Source: 20CM-2-55-15 sp964633285 (GTDB taxonomy: Bacteria > Acidobacteriota > Terriglobia > 20CM-2-55-15). From it: a stretch of 64,000 nt of DNA. The stretch lies in assembly GCA_964633285.1 (NCBI GenBank), contig CAZWGA010000004.1, forward strand, positions 62,001-126,000, given 5' to 3'. Positions 16,013-23,690 of this stretch are shown here, piece after piece. How positions within the stretch are numbered: the first letter of the stretch is position 1; each line of letters begins with the position of its first letter. The translations under genes and the position numbers were made by a program. The notes under the pieces are model-generated. The model saw only the letters and a list, made by a program, of their open reading frames with translations, did not search any database and was not told where the DNA came from.

Positions 16013-16417
16013 CTAGCTCTTCTCTCGAGGCTTTAATGCTGCCTTGCCGGACTTGGCGTCAGTCTTCGCCGCCAATTCCCGGACCGCAACTGCAATCTTC
16101 TGGCTTTTGTCCTCGTTATATTGAACAGATACCCGAGTACCCGAAGCCAAATGACCCGCAAGCTGGGTTTGAGAATTCAGCTTGAACGTTGTTTGCTGAG
16201 CCTTGCCGCGAACCTTTTTTGTGACGACCAACTGGCTCGCATCGATAGAAGTGATCGTACCCTGGGTGAAATGCATCAATGGCTGGGTGATTTTCGCCGG
16301 GGGAACGGCGGGAGGGTTCGAATTCGCCTTATCAATCTTCTGACCGGTAGTTGTTGCGACGCTTAGCGCAACGAACAGGCCTGCCATCAAGGCGAATCGC
16401 TGAAACTGAGACTTCAT
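16013..16417 (-). CDS. secreted small beta protein (DUF5666-like)
   Basis: 134 residues: signal peptide (FALMAGLFVALSVATTTG), a proline-rich linker, then a small beta domain (GTITSIDASQLVV, TQLAGHLASGTRVSVQY) typical of periplasmic OB-like DUF5666 proteins, and a Lys-rich tail. Just upstream is a row of 11-bp repeats (16470-16508) and a TTTAAT -10, and before that lie the HK and RR genes on the same strand. It is likely the local target of that two-component system. Confidence 0.83.
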   Translation of the reverse strand: MKSQFQRFALMAGLFVALSVATTTGQKIDKANSNPPAVPPAKITQPLMHFTQGTITSIDASQLVVTKKVRGKAQQTTFKLNSQTQLAGHLASGTRVSVQYNEDKSQKIAVAVRELAAKTDAKSGKAALKPREKS

Positions 16418-16453
16418 TCAGACTCCTGATTGGTGTGTGACCACCTGGCCAAA

Positions 16454-16508
16454 ATTAAATCGGCAGAGCATTAAGGCGTTATTAAACTCAGATTAAAAGT
16501 AGTTAATC
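16454..16508 (-). promoter_or_regulatory. promoter with 11-bp-period direct repeats, candidate OmpR-family operator
   Basis: On the minus strand: TTTAATCTGAG, TTTAATAACGC, CTTAATGC, three half-sites at 11-bp steps (read on plus as ATTAA at 16470, 16481, 16492), then TTTAAT (16454-16459) starting 16 bp after the second repeat. The layout matches PmrA/QseB-type sites. It overlaps the last codons of the sensor kinase gene and faces the secreted-protein gene. Confidence 0.6.
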
Positions 16509-17912
16509 TATGCTCTTCGAGGGAAACTGTACGGCGAAGCGCGCTCCCTTTTCAGGCACACTGTTCACCTCAATGGATCCGTGATGCTGATCCACGGCCC
16601 ATTTCACAAGACTCAATCCCAACCCTACGCCATCGGCCCGATTGGCTCTCGAAGGATCGGCCCGATAAAAGCGTTCGAAAATATGAGGGACAGCATCGGG
16701 AGCGATTCCAATGCCGTCGTCCGCGATTTCCAGAATTGCGTTGTTCGAGTCCTGAAACACTCGGATGGTAACGTGTCCGCCGTGGGGCGTGAATTTGATG
16801 GCATTGTCGACGAGATTCAGCACAATCCGTTCGACCCATCCGGCATCCCCGTTCAGGATCACATCCGGATCGCAGGAGGAAATGAGCCGGATTCCTTTCG
16901 ACGCGGCCACAGGTTCAAGTTGTTCCGCCAGGGATTGCGTCATCGCCGAGAGATTAATGGGATCCCGCGCGATTTCGACCTCGCCGGATTCCGCTCTCGC
17001 CAGCGTCAGCAACTGGTTGATCATGCGGGTCAGTTTTTCGAATTCCTCGAGCTGGCTTGCCAGAACACGGCGAAACTGATCACCGGTACTCGCCTGCATC
17101 AAAGCAATTTCAGCTTCGCCGCGCAATACCGCGAGGGGAGTGCGAAGTTCATGTGAAATGCTGGCCGTGAATTGGCGCATTTCACCCACAGCTTTCTCCA
17201 GACGTTCCAGCGTGCCGTTGAATTGGCTGGCAAGATTGTCGAGTTCATCGCGAGTACCGCGTACCGGCAGCCGCCGGTCCAGCCTCGAAAGCGCGATTTC
17301 GCCCGCCGCCTTTCCGAGCGCCGCAACAGGCTGCAATGCTTTGCCGGCCATAAACCACGACGCGATTGCGGCAAGAAGCACGCCCGCCGGGATGAGCCAC
17401 GCGAAAGCCTCGAGGAATGAGTTCAGAGTCTCTTCCATCGGCTGCATCGAAGCTCCGACAACCATGAGATAAACGTCGCGATTGACCGCAAGAGTTTCGT
17501 TCCGCAACCGAAGCTTTCCCTGATCGGAATGAAGGTCGATTGTGGAAGGAGCGTGCTGTGCCTGTTGAGCCACATCGGCGGCCGCGTATTCAATCCCGGT
17601 TGCGCGCATCTCTTCCGATTCCGATAGCAGGGTTCCCGGGCCCACCTGATAAATCTGGTAATAGCGGGCCGCAGTATTGATGAAGGAGACTTCGTCGGGA
17701 TCGTTTGGATCGTAAATGAAGACGGGCTGCCCTTCTTCAAAATGCAAATATCCCCGCAATCCTGAACTGCGGTCGATCACTTCCTGTGTCAAGGCCCGAT
17801 CAAGACCCGAACTGAGCGCGCGGTAATAGATGAGTCCAAATCCGGTCAGCAGGACGCTGACAATTAATGAATAAAAGAGAGTCAGCTTCGTCCTGAGTGT
17901 AAGAGGTGTCAT
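16503..17912 (-). CDS. sensor histidine kinase (two-TM, HAMP)
   Basis: 469 residues: first membrane helix (about 10-32), periplasmic sensor (about 33-165), second helix (about 168-190), HAMP, H-box SHELRTPLAVLRGEAE, N-box NLVDNAIKFTP, G1 ADDGIGI and G2 DGVGLGLSL. The architecture resembles CusS/QseC-type kinases. It overlaps the response-regulator gene by 4 bases. The ligand is unknown; there are no metal-transport genes nearby. Confidence 0.93.
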   Translation of the reverse strand: MTPLTLRTKLTLFYSLIVSVLLTGFGLIYYRALSSGLDRALTQEVIDRSSGLRGYLHFEEGQPVFIYDPNDPDEVSFINTAARYYQIYQVGPGTLLSESEEMRATGIEYAAADVAQQAQHAPSTIDLHSDQGKLRLRNETLAVNRDVYLMVVGASMQPMEETLNSFLEAFAWLIPAGVLLAAIASWFMAGKALQPVAALGKAAGEIALSRLDRRLPVRGTRDELDNLASQFNGTLERLEKAVGEMRQFTASISHELRTPLAVLRGEAEIALMQASTGDQFRRVLASQLEEFEKLTRMINQLLTLARAESGEVEIARDPINLSAMTQSLAEQLEPVAASKGIRLISSCDPDVILNGDAGWVERIVLNLVDNAIKFTPHGGHVTIRVFQDSNNAILEIADDGIGIAPDAVPHIFERFYRADPSRANRADGVGLGLSLVKWAVDQHHGSIEVNSVPEKGARFAVQFPSKSID

Positions 17913-18583
17913 GTGGCGCGATCGGTGATCATGTAACCCACGCCACGTACCGTATGAATCAGCGGGAGGCTGAAACCCCGGTCGATCTTGTTTCGCAGGG
18001 AATTGATGTGAACGTCAACGACATTGCTGACACTGTCGAAGTGAATGTCCCATACATGTTCGACAATCATCGTGCGCGTCACAGCGCGGTGGGCATGGCG
18101 CAGAAGGAATTCGAGGAGCGCGTATTCCTTCAACTTGAGGTCTATCGCGTGACCGTTGCGCCGGACCTGTCTTGCCGCCGTATCCATTTCAAGATCTGCA
18201 ATCCGAAGCTTCGTACTTTCCTGAGCGCCCCGACGCAGCAGCGCGCGGATTCGCGCAGAGAGCTCCGCAAAGGCGAACGGCTTGATGAGATAGTCGTCGG
18301 CGCCGGCATCGAGTCCGGTCACTTTATCTTCGAGAGCGCCCTTTGCGGTCAGGACCAGCACCGGAAGTTTGTGCTTTGTCGAACGGATTTCCTTCAGGAC
18401 GTCGAGTCCCGATCTTCTGGGAAGCATAAGATCGAGGACGATGAGGTCATAGTCGAACGCTGCAGCGTGACGGACTGCTTCATCGCCCTCATAAACCACG
18501 TCTACCGCGTAGCCTTCCTGTTGAAGTCCTTTCCTGATGAAGCTGGCAACTTTCCTTTCGTCTTCGACTACAAGAATCCGCAC
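17909..18583 (-). CDS. OmpR-family response regulator
   Basis: 224 residues: MRILVVEDERKVASF, phospho-acceptor Asp in LIVLDLMLP, Lys in LIKPFAF, and a winged helix with LKLKEYALLEFL and RGVGYMI. The GTG at 18583 is chosen because a perfect TATAAT (18590-18595) lies 6 bases upstream, which gives a leaderless mRNA; longer frames to 18643 have no start signal. Likely binds the repeats at 16470-16508. Confidence 0.92.
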   Translation of the reverse strand: MRILVVEDERKVASFIRKGLQQEGYAVDVVYEGDEAVRHAAAFDYDLIVLDLMLPRRSGLDVLKEIRSTKHKLPVLVLTAKGALEDKVTGLDAGADDYLIKPFAFAELSARIRALLRRGAQESTKLRIADLEMDTAARQVRRNGHAIDLKLKEYALLEFLLRHAHRAVTRTMIVEHVWDIHFDSVSNVVDVHINSLRNKIDRGFSLPLIHTVRGVGYMITDRAT

Positions 18584-18589
18584 GCAGCC

Positions 18590-18595
18590 ATTATA
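18590..18595 (-). promoter_or_regulatory. -10 box, leaderless response-regulator gene
   Basis: TATAAT followed by GGCTGC and the GTG start on the minus strand; no Shine-Dalgarno is possible in 6 bases. Confidence 0.6.
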
Positions 18596-18639
18596 GAGAC
18601 GGTCTGACCCCGGAGCCGCCACGTTTCTCGCGGCAAAAT

Positions 18640-18901
18640 TCAAACCGAGTTACCACCCGGAAATAAGAAAATTCGCCCTCACACGAAGAAATGTGTATCA
18701 AACAGGGCCTTCATCAACACTCCATTTTTGAGGCAAATAAAGTTGTTTGATTCGATCATCAACCCCGTTGCCGAGCGTTTATTGGGTAACGTGGCCGAGC
18801 CCGTAAGCGTGCATAACACTGGCTCCGTACAGGTTTGCGCAGGTCGAAGGATTTGGCACCCGGGATGCCGTAGCGGTCATCAGTCTATAGGAGGTGTCAG
18901 T
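18640..18901 (+). other. untranslated leader-like region before a tiny membrane gene
   Basis: About 260 bp without a convincing gene. It contains local inverted repeats (GAGCC with GGCTC near 18799-18824, and GATGCCG TAG CGGTCATC near 18863-18882) and ends with AGGAGG in front of the TTG at 18902. I do not recognise a known riboswitch. It may be the structured 5' leader of the small gene, or part of a small RNA that ends at the terminator near 19020. Confidence 0.4.
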
Positions 18902-18985
18902 TTGAGGACGTTAATCATCGGTGTCGTTATTACAATTATTTTCCTGGCCACGTGCTGGGTAAGCTCGATGCAACGAATCTGGTAA
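18902..18985 (+). CDS. possible 27-residue single-span membrane peptide
   Basis: TTG start with AGGAGG 7 bases upstream. The peptide begins MRTLIIGVVITIIFLA and ends SSMQRIW: one hydrophobic helix and a short tail. A strong hairpin terminator follows 12 bp after the stop, so it sits in its own short transcript of about 350-400 nt. The function is unknown; toxin, regulator or membrane-complex subunit are all open. The strong ribosome site plus terminator argue that it is real. Confidence 0.6.
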   Translation: MRTLIIGVVITIIFLATCWVSSMQRIW

Positions 18986-18997
18986 CCCTTCCTTTCG

Positions 18998-19021
18998 AGG
19001 GCCCGGGCAGCCGGGCCCTTT
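18998..19021 (+). terminator. strong intrinsic terminator
   Basis: AGGGCCCGG, loop GCAG, CCGGGCCCT, then TTTCTCCC. A 9-bp GC-rich stem with a short pyrimidine tract, placed right after the tiny membrane gene. Confidence 0.75.
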
Positions 19022-19122
19022 CTCCCTCTCTCCCTAACCGACTATGAGCTTTTAAGCCGCCACAGGAACTTTTTTTATCGCGCGACTTTTGAACCGGAAG
19101 TGATAAGGTCTTTCCACTTTGT

Positions 19123-19989
19123 ATGAAACCAGGGATTGGAATCAGTGTCTTCCTCGCCGCTTTGTTGACTTCGAACAGCCTGTTGCTGGCGCTTCAAAAA
19201 CCCCTGAAAGTCGATGTTGACCTTGTGATGGTGACCGCCTCTGTGACGGATGGCGGGAACCGATCCGTTTCCGACTTAAAGGCCGAGAATTTTCAGCTTT
19301 TCGAAGATCGTGTCGAACAGCAGATTCGATACTTCTCGAGTGAAGCCGCGCCCGTCAGCCTCGGTATCGTTTTCGATATCAGCCGCAGCATGGAAAAAAA
19401 GATCGGCTTTGCGCGCGACGCGGCTTTGAAGTTTCTGGAATCCGGCACGCCGGATGATGAGTACTTTCTGGTCGAGTTCTCCAGCCGCGCGAAGCTCGCA
19501 GAAGGTTTCACAAACGATGTCTCGCGTCTTCGAGATCTTTTGTCTTTTGTGCCCGCGCAGGGCGCGACCGCTCTTTACGACGCGGTTTATCTTGGGCTGT
19601 CGAAAGTCAAAGCCGGACAGAATCCCAAAAAAGCTCTGCTGCTCATCACCGATGGCGAAGACAATCACAGCCGGTACAGCAGAGGCGACATTCGAGAGTT
19701 TGTCCGTGAATCCAGCGCCCAGATCTACGTGATCGATCTCGGCCGCGCCTTGCTGGGTGATCTTGCCGAAATGACCGGAGGCCATTCCTATCATGTAAGC
19801 GTGAACGATCTGGAAGACACCTGCGAGAAGATTGCGCTCGAATTGAAGAACCAGTACGTGATCGGTTACGAATCCACCAATACAAACAAGGACGGAAAGT
19901 TCCGCAAGATTCGCGTGCGCGTCAATCCCCCGTCAGGAATGAACAAGTTCAACGTGCGTGCCCGCGACGGTTATTACGCCGCTAATTAG
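19123..19989 (+). CDS. secreted VWFA-domain protein
   Basis: 288 residues: signal peptide (first about 24), then a von Willebrand A domain with the MIDAS motif DISRS (DxSxS) and the later TDGEDNH. The N-terminal VTASVTDGGNRSVSDLKAENF segment is a beta module seen in acidobacterial VWFA proteins. It would bind a divalent metal and a protein partner outside the cytoplasm. Its stop overlaps the convergent M28 peptidase stop. Standalone, without MoxR or other partners nearby. Confidence 0.88.
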   Translation: MKPGIGISVFLAALLTSNSLLLALQKPLKVDVDLVMVTASVTDGGNRSVSDLKAENFQLFEDRVEQQIRYFSSEAAPVSLGIVFDISRSMEKKIGFARDAALKFLESGTPDDEYFLVEFSSRAKLAEGFTNDVSRLRDLLSFVPAQGATALYDAVYLGLSKVKAGQNPKKALLLITDGEDNHSRYSRGDIREFVRESSAQIYVIDLGRALLGDLAEMTGGHSYHVSVNDLEDTCEKIALELKNQYVIGYESTNTNKDGKFRKIRVRVNPPSGMNKFNVRARDGYYAAN

Positions 19990-21560
19990 TTCGCGCGCGG
20001 CTGCGGTTTCGGCAGCGGTTTTCGCGGCAGTTTCTCGTCGCGATTCGCGGTGTCGTACACGAACGATGCAACGATGACCGCGTTCTTCATCATGTCCTGA
20101 GCCTGAACCCGCTCGTATACATCCATGTTGGAATGATGCGTCCGGCTGTCGTATTCGACGGGATCCTGGATGAACTGAAAACCGGGAAGTCCCACGGCAT
20201 CGAATGAGAGATGATCGGTTCCTCCGGTGTTACGAATGGTCGATGTCGTCATTCCAAGATTCCGGAGAGGCTGCATCCACGCCTGGAATATCGGAGCCAC
20301 CGCTTCGTTACCTTGAAGATAGACGCCGCGGATGGCGCCGGTGCCGTTATCGACGTTGTAATACCCGGCGAATTTAGCGTGTTCGGGTTTCAGTTTCATA
20401 TCGGTGCGATCGGCGAAGTGTTCCGTCACGTAAGCACGAGAACCGAGAATGCCTTCCTCCTCTCCCGTCCATAGTCCGATACGCACGGTACGCCGCATCT
20501 TCAGGCCGGTTGCCTTTAGAATTCGCATCGCTTCCATCATGACCGCCGAACCGGCGGCGTTATCGGTTGCGCCCGTTCCGGTGTGCCATGAATCGAAGTG
20601 AGCGCCGAGCATGACAAGTTCGTCCGCCTTGTCCGTGCCGCGAATTTCACCGACGATGTTGAATGAGTTCATGTCCTCATCGTGAAATTTGTTCTGGATA
20701 TCCATCTCGATACGCACGGGAATTTTCTTTTCCAGAGTTCGCCAAATGCGTCCGTAGTTCTCGATGGCCATGACGATTTGCGGTGGAACCGGTGGATCCG
20801 AAACATTGCGTCCGCCGCCGCTTTGCACGAAAACAGTGCCGCCGCTGCCGCGGCTGGGTTCAATGGTGGCGATGACGCCCTCATCCAGAAAGAATTTCGA
20901 GCGCCTGTCGTTGAAGTTGGGCTGATTGTTGCCCCGGCCGCCGCCTCCACGGCCACCGCGTTGACCGCCGCCGCCTCCGCGCTGCGCGTTGATCTGCTGT
21001 GATGACAGGTTAACGAGTTCATCGTCAGTGTATCGGTGTCCCAGTGCTTCAAATTCGGCGGGGACGTCGCGCATTGCGGTGATCATGACGTATTTTCCGC
21101 GCAACTGGCCGTGGAACTTGTCGAAGTCCTGGTCGGTCGCCACGACCGCCATGACAACGTCCCCTTCAATCGGCCCGTTCGTTCCGGGTGTCCAGGCTTT
21201 GGGGTACGCGATCAGCGGAAAACTGGACGAGCCCACCGTTGCGCGGGCATTGAATTTCTCATTCGACCACCCGCGGCCGAACGGTCCCCATGTTTCCAGA
21301 TTGACGTTCACCAATTCCCATTCCTGAAGTTTTTTCTTCGTCCACTCCGCCGCTGCTTTGATCTGAGGCGAACCGGTGAGACGCCCGCCGTACACATCGG
21401 TGAGGTAGCCGACGGTATCCATGACCTGAGAACGATTGAGTCCCTCATCCTTGATTCTGTAAATGGCATCGAGATCCACTTTCTCCTGCGGAATCTGAGC
21501 TGCGATCGGAACAACCATCAAAAGAAAAAGAAGAATGCCGGCGAGCCTTCTGCGAGTCAT
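19986..21560 (-). CDS. secreted M28-family metallopeptidase with PA-like domain
   Basis: 524 residues from the ATG with GGGAGG 6 bases upstream. Signal peptide, an inserted PA-like region, and a M28 catalytic core: HFDSWHTGTGATDNAAG (His and Asp ligands), GEEEGILGS (Glu pair) and a final His in TGGTDHLSFD. A Gly/Arg-rich stretch of about 30 residues (near 220-250) interrupts the middle. It releases amino acids from peptides in the periplasm or outside. It ends against the VWFA gene. Confidence 0.92.
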   Translation of the reverse strand: MTRRRLAGILLFLLMVVPIAAQIPQEKVDLDAIYRIKDEGLNRSQVMDTVGYLTDVYGGRLTGSPQIKAAAEWTKKKLQEWELVNVNLETWGPFGRGWSNEKFNARATVGSSSFPLIAYPKAWTPGTNGPIEGDVVMAVVATDQDFDKFHGQLRGKYVMITAMRDVPAEFEALGHRYTDDELVNLSSQQINAQRGGGGGQRGGRGGGGRGNNQPNFNDRRSKFFLDEGVIATIEPSRGSGGTVFVQSGGGRNVSDPPVPPQIVMAIENYGRIWRTLEKKIPVRIEMDIQNKFHDEDMNSFNIVGEIRGTDKADELVMLGAHFDSWHTGTGATDNAAGSAVMMEAMRILKATGLKMRRTVRIGLWTGEEEGILGSRAYVTEHFADRTDMKLKPEHAKFAGYYNVDNGTGAIRGVYLQGNEAVAPIFQAWMQPLRNLGMTTSTIRNTGGTDHLSFDAVGLPGFQFIQDPVEYDSRTHHSNMDVYERVQAQDMMKNAVIVASFVYDTANRDEKLPRKPLPKPQPRAN

Positions 21561-21579
21561 GGAAAACCTCCCAAAAATC

Positions 21580-23016
21580 TTAACGAGCGCGGCGATTATA
21601 CAGAATTCCCCGTAGTGCGGCACGCGCCGCATGAAAGCCGCACATTCCGTGGACTCCGCCTCCCGGAGGCGTGGAGGCGGAACACAAAAGAAGGTTTTTC
21701 ACCGGAGTCGAGTAAGGGTTTGCCCTTAAGGACGGCCGCGCAATGATCTGCAGAATGTTTTGAATGCCGCCGCCGATATCGCCACCGATGTAGTTCGAGT
21801 TGTAGGTTTCAAAGTCTGCCGGGGTCATGATGTGTTTTTCGATGATGCAGTCTTTGAAGCCGGGCGCGAAGCGCTCGATCTGGGATTCAATCCGGTCCGT
21901 CATGTCGATTTTGGACCCGTTCGGTACATGGCAATACGCCCAGGCTGTATGTTTTCCGCTCGGGGCGCGGCTGCTGTCAAAGAGACTTGGTTGGGCGAGA
22001 ATCACGAAGGGACGATCCGGGCAACGCCCCCGGGACACAGACGCCTCGGCATCCATGATCGCCTCGTGAGGCCCTCCGAGATGCAGAGTTCCCGCCCGCG
22101 AACATTCGCGGGACCTCCACGGAATCGGGGAGTTCAAAGCCCAGTCGATCTTGAACACTCCGGGCCCATGTTTGAATTTTTGAAGTTCCCAGCGATAGCT
22201 CGGTGGAAACTGATCGCCGGCAAGCTTGAGCAGTTGCAATGGCGAGACATCGAAAAGAACAGCTCGGGATGACGGCAGTTGTGAGAGTGACTTTACGCGC
22301 GTGCCGGTAACCACCTCGCCTCTGAGCGATCCGAGGTAAGAGGCGAGCGCGCCGGCAATGTTTTGAGAACCTCCCCTGGCGAGAGGCCATCCGGCAGCAT
22401 GTCCCAGCATCCCTAAAAGCAATCCGAAACCCGCAGTGGGTCTTGTATCCAGCGGCATGTTGGAATGTCCGGCCAGCCCGGCGAATAAAGCGGGCGCGCG
22501 CGCGCCTTTGAAATGTTTCTGTGAGAAGCGTTGAGCGGATTGCAGCGCATTGATGCCGAAGCGAATCCACAAAAACGGATGCCGTGGTCTGTGAATTGGA
22601 GGAGCAAGGACTTCAGGCAGCAAAGCATCCGAATTGCGCGTCAGCTTTGAAAAATACTTCGCGTAGCCGGGACCGTCGATGCCCAGCGCGGCGGCAGTCT
22701 TCTCGACCGATCGCTCGAGGACGACGGCCGTTCCATCGTCAAGGGGATGTGCAAGACATGCAGGAGGGTGGATCCATTGAAGGCCGTGCTGCGCGAGCGG
22801 CAGGCTTTTCAGAAACGGCGAAGCGGCCCCGAGTGGATGAATGGCGGAACACACATCGTGAATGAAGCCCGGCAGCGTCAGTTCTGCCGAGCGTGTTCCA
22901 CCTCCGATAGAATCGGCCGCTTCGAAGACGCACACCGAATGGCCGGCTCGTGCAATTTCGATGGCGGCTGCGAGACCGTTGGGTCCGGAGCCGACAATGA
23001 CGGCATCGAATTCCAT
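21580..23016 (-). CDS. FAD-dependent phytoene-desaturase-like oxidoreductase
   Basis: 478 residues. The N-terminal dinucleotide motif is VIVGSGPNGLAAAIEIARAG, followed by an acidic residue and GGGTR, as in the CrtI/retinol saturase-like family. The C-terminal end has the family's GGGVHGMCGFHAA segment. No carotenoid genes are near, so the substrate is unknown. TACAAT ends 6 bases before the ATG, a leaderless arrangement. It is 20 bp upstream of the M28 start and may be cotranscribed with it. Confidence 0.9.
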   Translation of the reverse strand: MEFDAVIVGSGPNGLAAAIEIARAGHSVCVFEAADSIGGGTRSAELTLPGFIHDVCSAIHPLGAASPFLKSLPLAQHGLQWIHPPACLAHPLDDGTAVVLERSVEKTAAALGIDGPGYAKYFSKLTRNSDALLPEVLAPPIHRPRHPFLWIRFGINALQSAQRFSQKHFKGARAPALFAGLAGHSNMPLDTRPTAGFGLLLGMLGHAAGWPLARGGSQNIAGALASYLGSLRGEVVTGTRVKSLSQLPSSRAVLFDVSPLQLLKLAGDQFPPSYRWELQKFKHGPGVFKIDWALNSPIPWRSRECSRAGTLHLGGPHEAIMDAEASVSRGRCPDRPFVILAQPSLFDSSRAPSGKHTAWAYCHVPNGSKIDMTDRIESQIERFAPGFKDCIIEKHIMTPADFETYNSNYIGGDIGGGIQNILQIIARPSLRANPYSTPVKNLLLCSASTPPGGGVHGMCGFHAARAALRGILYNRRAR

Positions 23017-23022
23017 CGGCGT

Positions 23023-23028
23023 ATTGTA
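23023..23028 (-). promoter_or_regulatory. -10 box, leaderless FAD oxidoreductase gene
   Basis: TACAAT, then ACGCCG, then ATG on the minus strand. No Shine-Dalgarno. Confidence 0.5.
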
Positions 23029-23103
23029 TACGTGAGGCCCGCAATCGGTGCGGCCATGGCGAGCGCCGCCAGGTGGGACTGTTTCCTGATGCTGCGTTTA
23101 CGA

Positions 23104-23451
23104 CTAGGTTGAATGCAGCGAGGGCCATTCCAGCCTGAATACACGAAACCGGTTATCGCACTTGGGACAGCGGTAGGCCTTACAGAACATCAACACCCGC
23201 TCCATACCCCTGCGGCGTGAGCGTTTGACTCCATTTCCGCAAAGGGGACATTTCAAATCCAGGCGTTTTGCCTTCTTCTTTTTGCGAGACGACTTCTCCG
23301 ACCAGTTATGGAAAATGGAGCCGATCTGAACGCGTTCGCATTTGATACAGCGATAGGGACGCTGCAGACGCACGACTTCAAGTCTTTCCACAAAATCGCG
23401 CGGCTCGATTTTGACCCAGTGCGTGTTGTTACACCGCCGGCAGTACATCAT
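23104..23451 (-). CDS. double zinc-ribbon protein
   Basis: About 115 residues with four CxxC pairs: YCRRCNN, RCIKCER, CPLCGNG and CPKCDNR, making two zinc ribbons separated by a Lys-rich stretch (SSRKKKKAKRL). Start taken as the ATG pair at 23451; longer frames overlap iscX and no clear ribosome site is visible. It follows iscX by 23 bp on the same strand and may be the last gene of the isc transcript. Nucleic-acid binding is plausible; function unknown. Confidence 0.7.
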   Translation of the reverse strand: MMYCRRCNNTHWVKIEPRDFVERLEVVRLQRPYRCIKCERVQIGSIFHNWSEKSSRKKKKAKRLDLKCPLCGNGVKRSRRRGMERVLMFCKAYRCPKCDNRFRVFRLEWPSLHST

Positions 23452-23474
23452 AAAGGGAAGAGATATTAACTTAT

Positions 23475-23690
23475 TTACTTGCGGTCTTGCCACTCTTCGT
23501 ACCATGCCATCTGAATCGCTTCCAACTTCTTCTCGTTCGAGTTCTTCGGATCGTCGCTGAATCCTTCCAGCGCCACTACCCATTTGAAAAGGTCGGTGAA
23601 ACGGACGGTAAGCGGATCAGTCTCAGGAAACTTGTCGGCGAGAGCAATGGCAATATCTTCGGTTGTTGTCCACGTCAGAGATCGATTCAT
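23475..23690 (-). CDS. iscX: Fe-S cluster assembly protein IscX
   Basis: 71 residues of acidic IscX/YfhJ type: LTWTTTEDIAIALADKFP, DPLTVRFTDL and NEKKLEAIQMAWYEEW are family signatures. IscX binds IscS and iron and moderates cluster assembly. It overlaps the hscA stop by 4 bases, completing the operon. Confidence 0.95.
   Translation of the reverse strand: MNRSLTWTTTEDIAIALADKFPETDPLTVRFTDLFKWVVALEGFSDDPKNSNEKKLEAIQMAWYEEWQDRK

Noticed and set aside
18720..18901. known riboswitch in the leader of the tiny membrane gene
   Set aside because: I compared it with the conserved cores of common classes (cobalamin, TPP, SAM, c-di-GMP, ydaO, ZTP, manganese, fluoride) and found no match; it is kept as an unidentified leader only.
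20935..20990. Gly/Arg repeat DNA as a satellite or CRISPR
   Set aside because: It is in frame inside the M28 peptidase, encoding a low-complexity linker, with no spacer structure.
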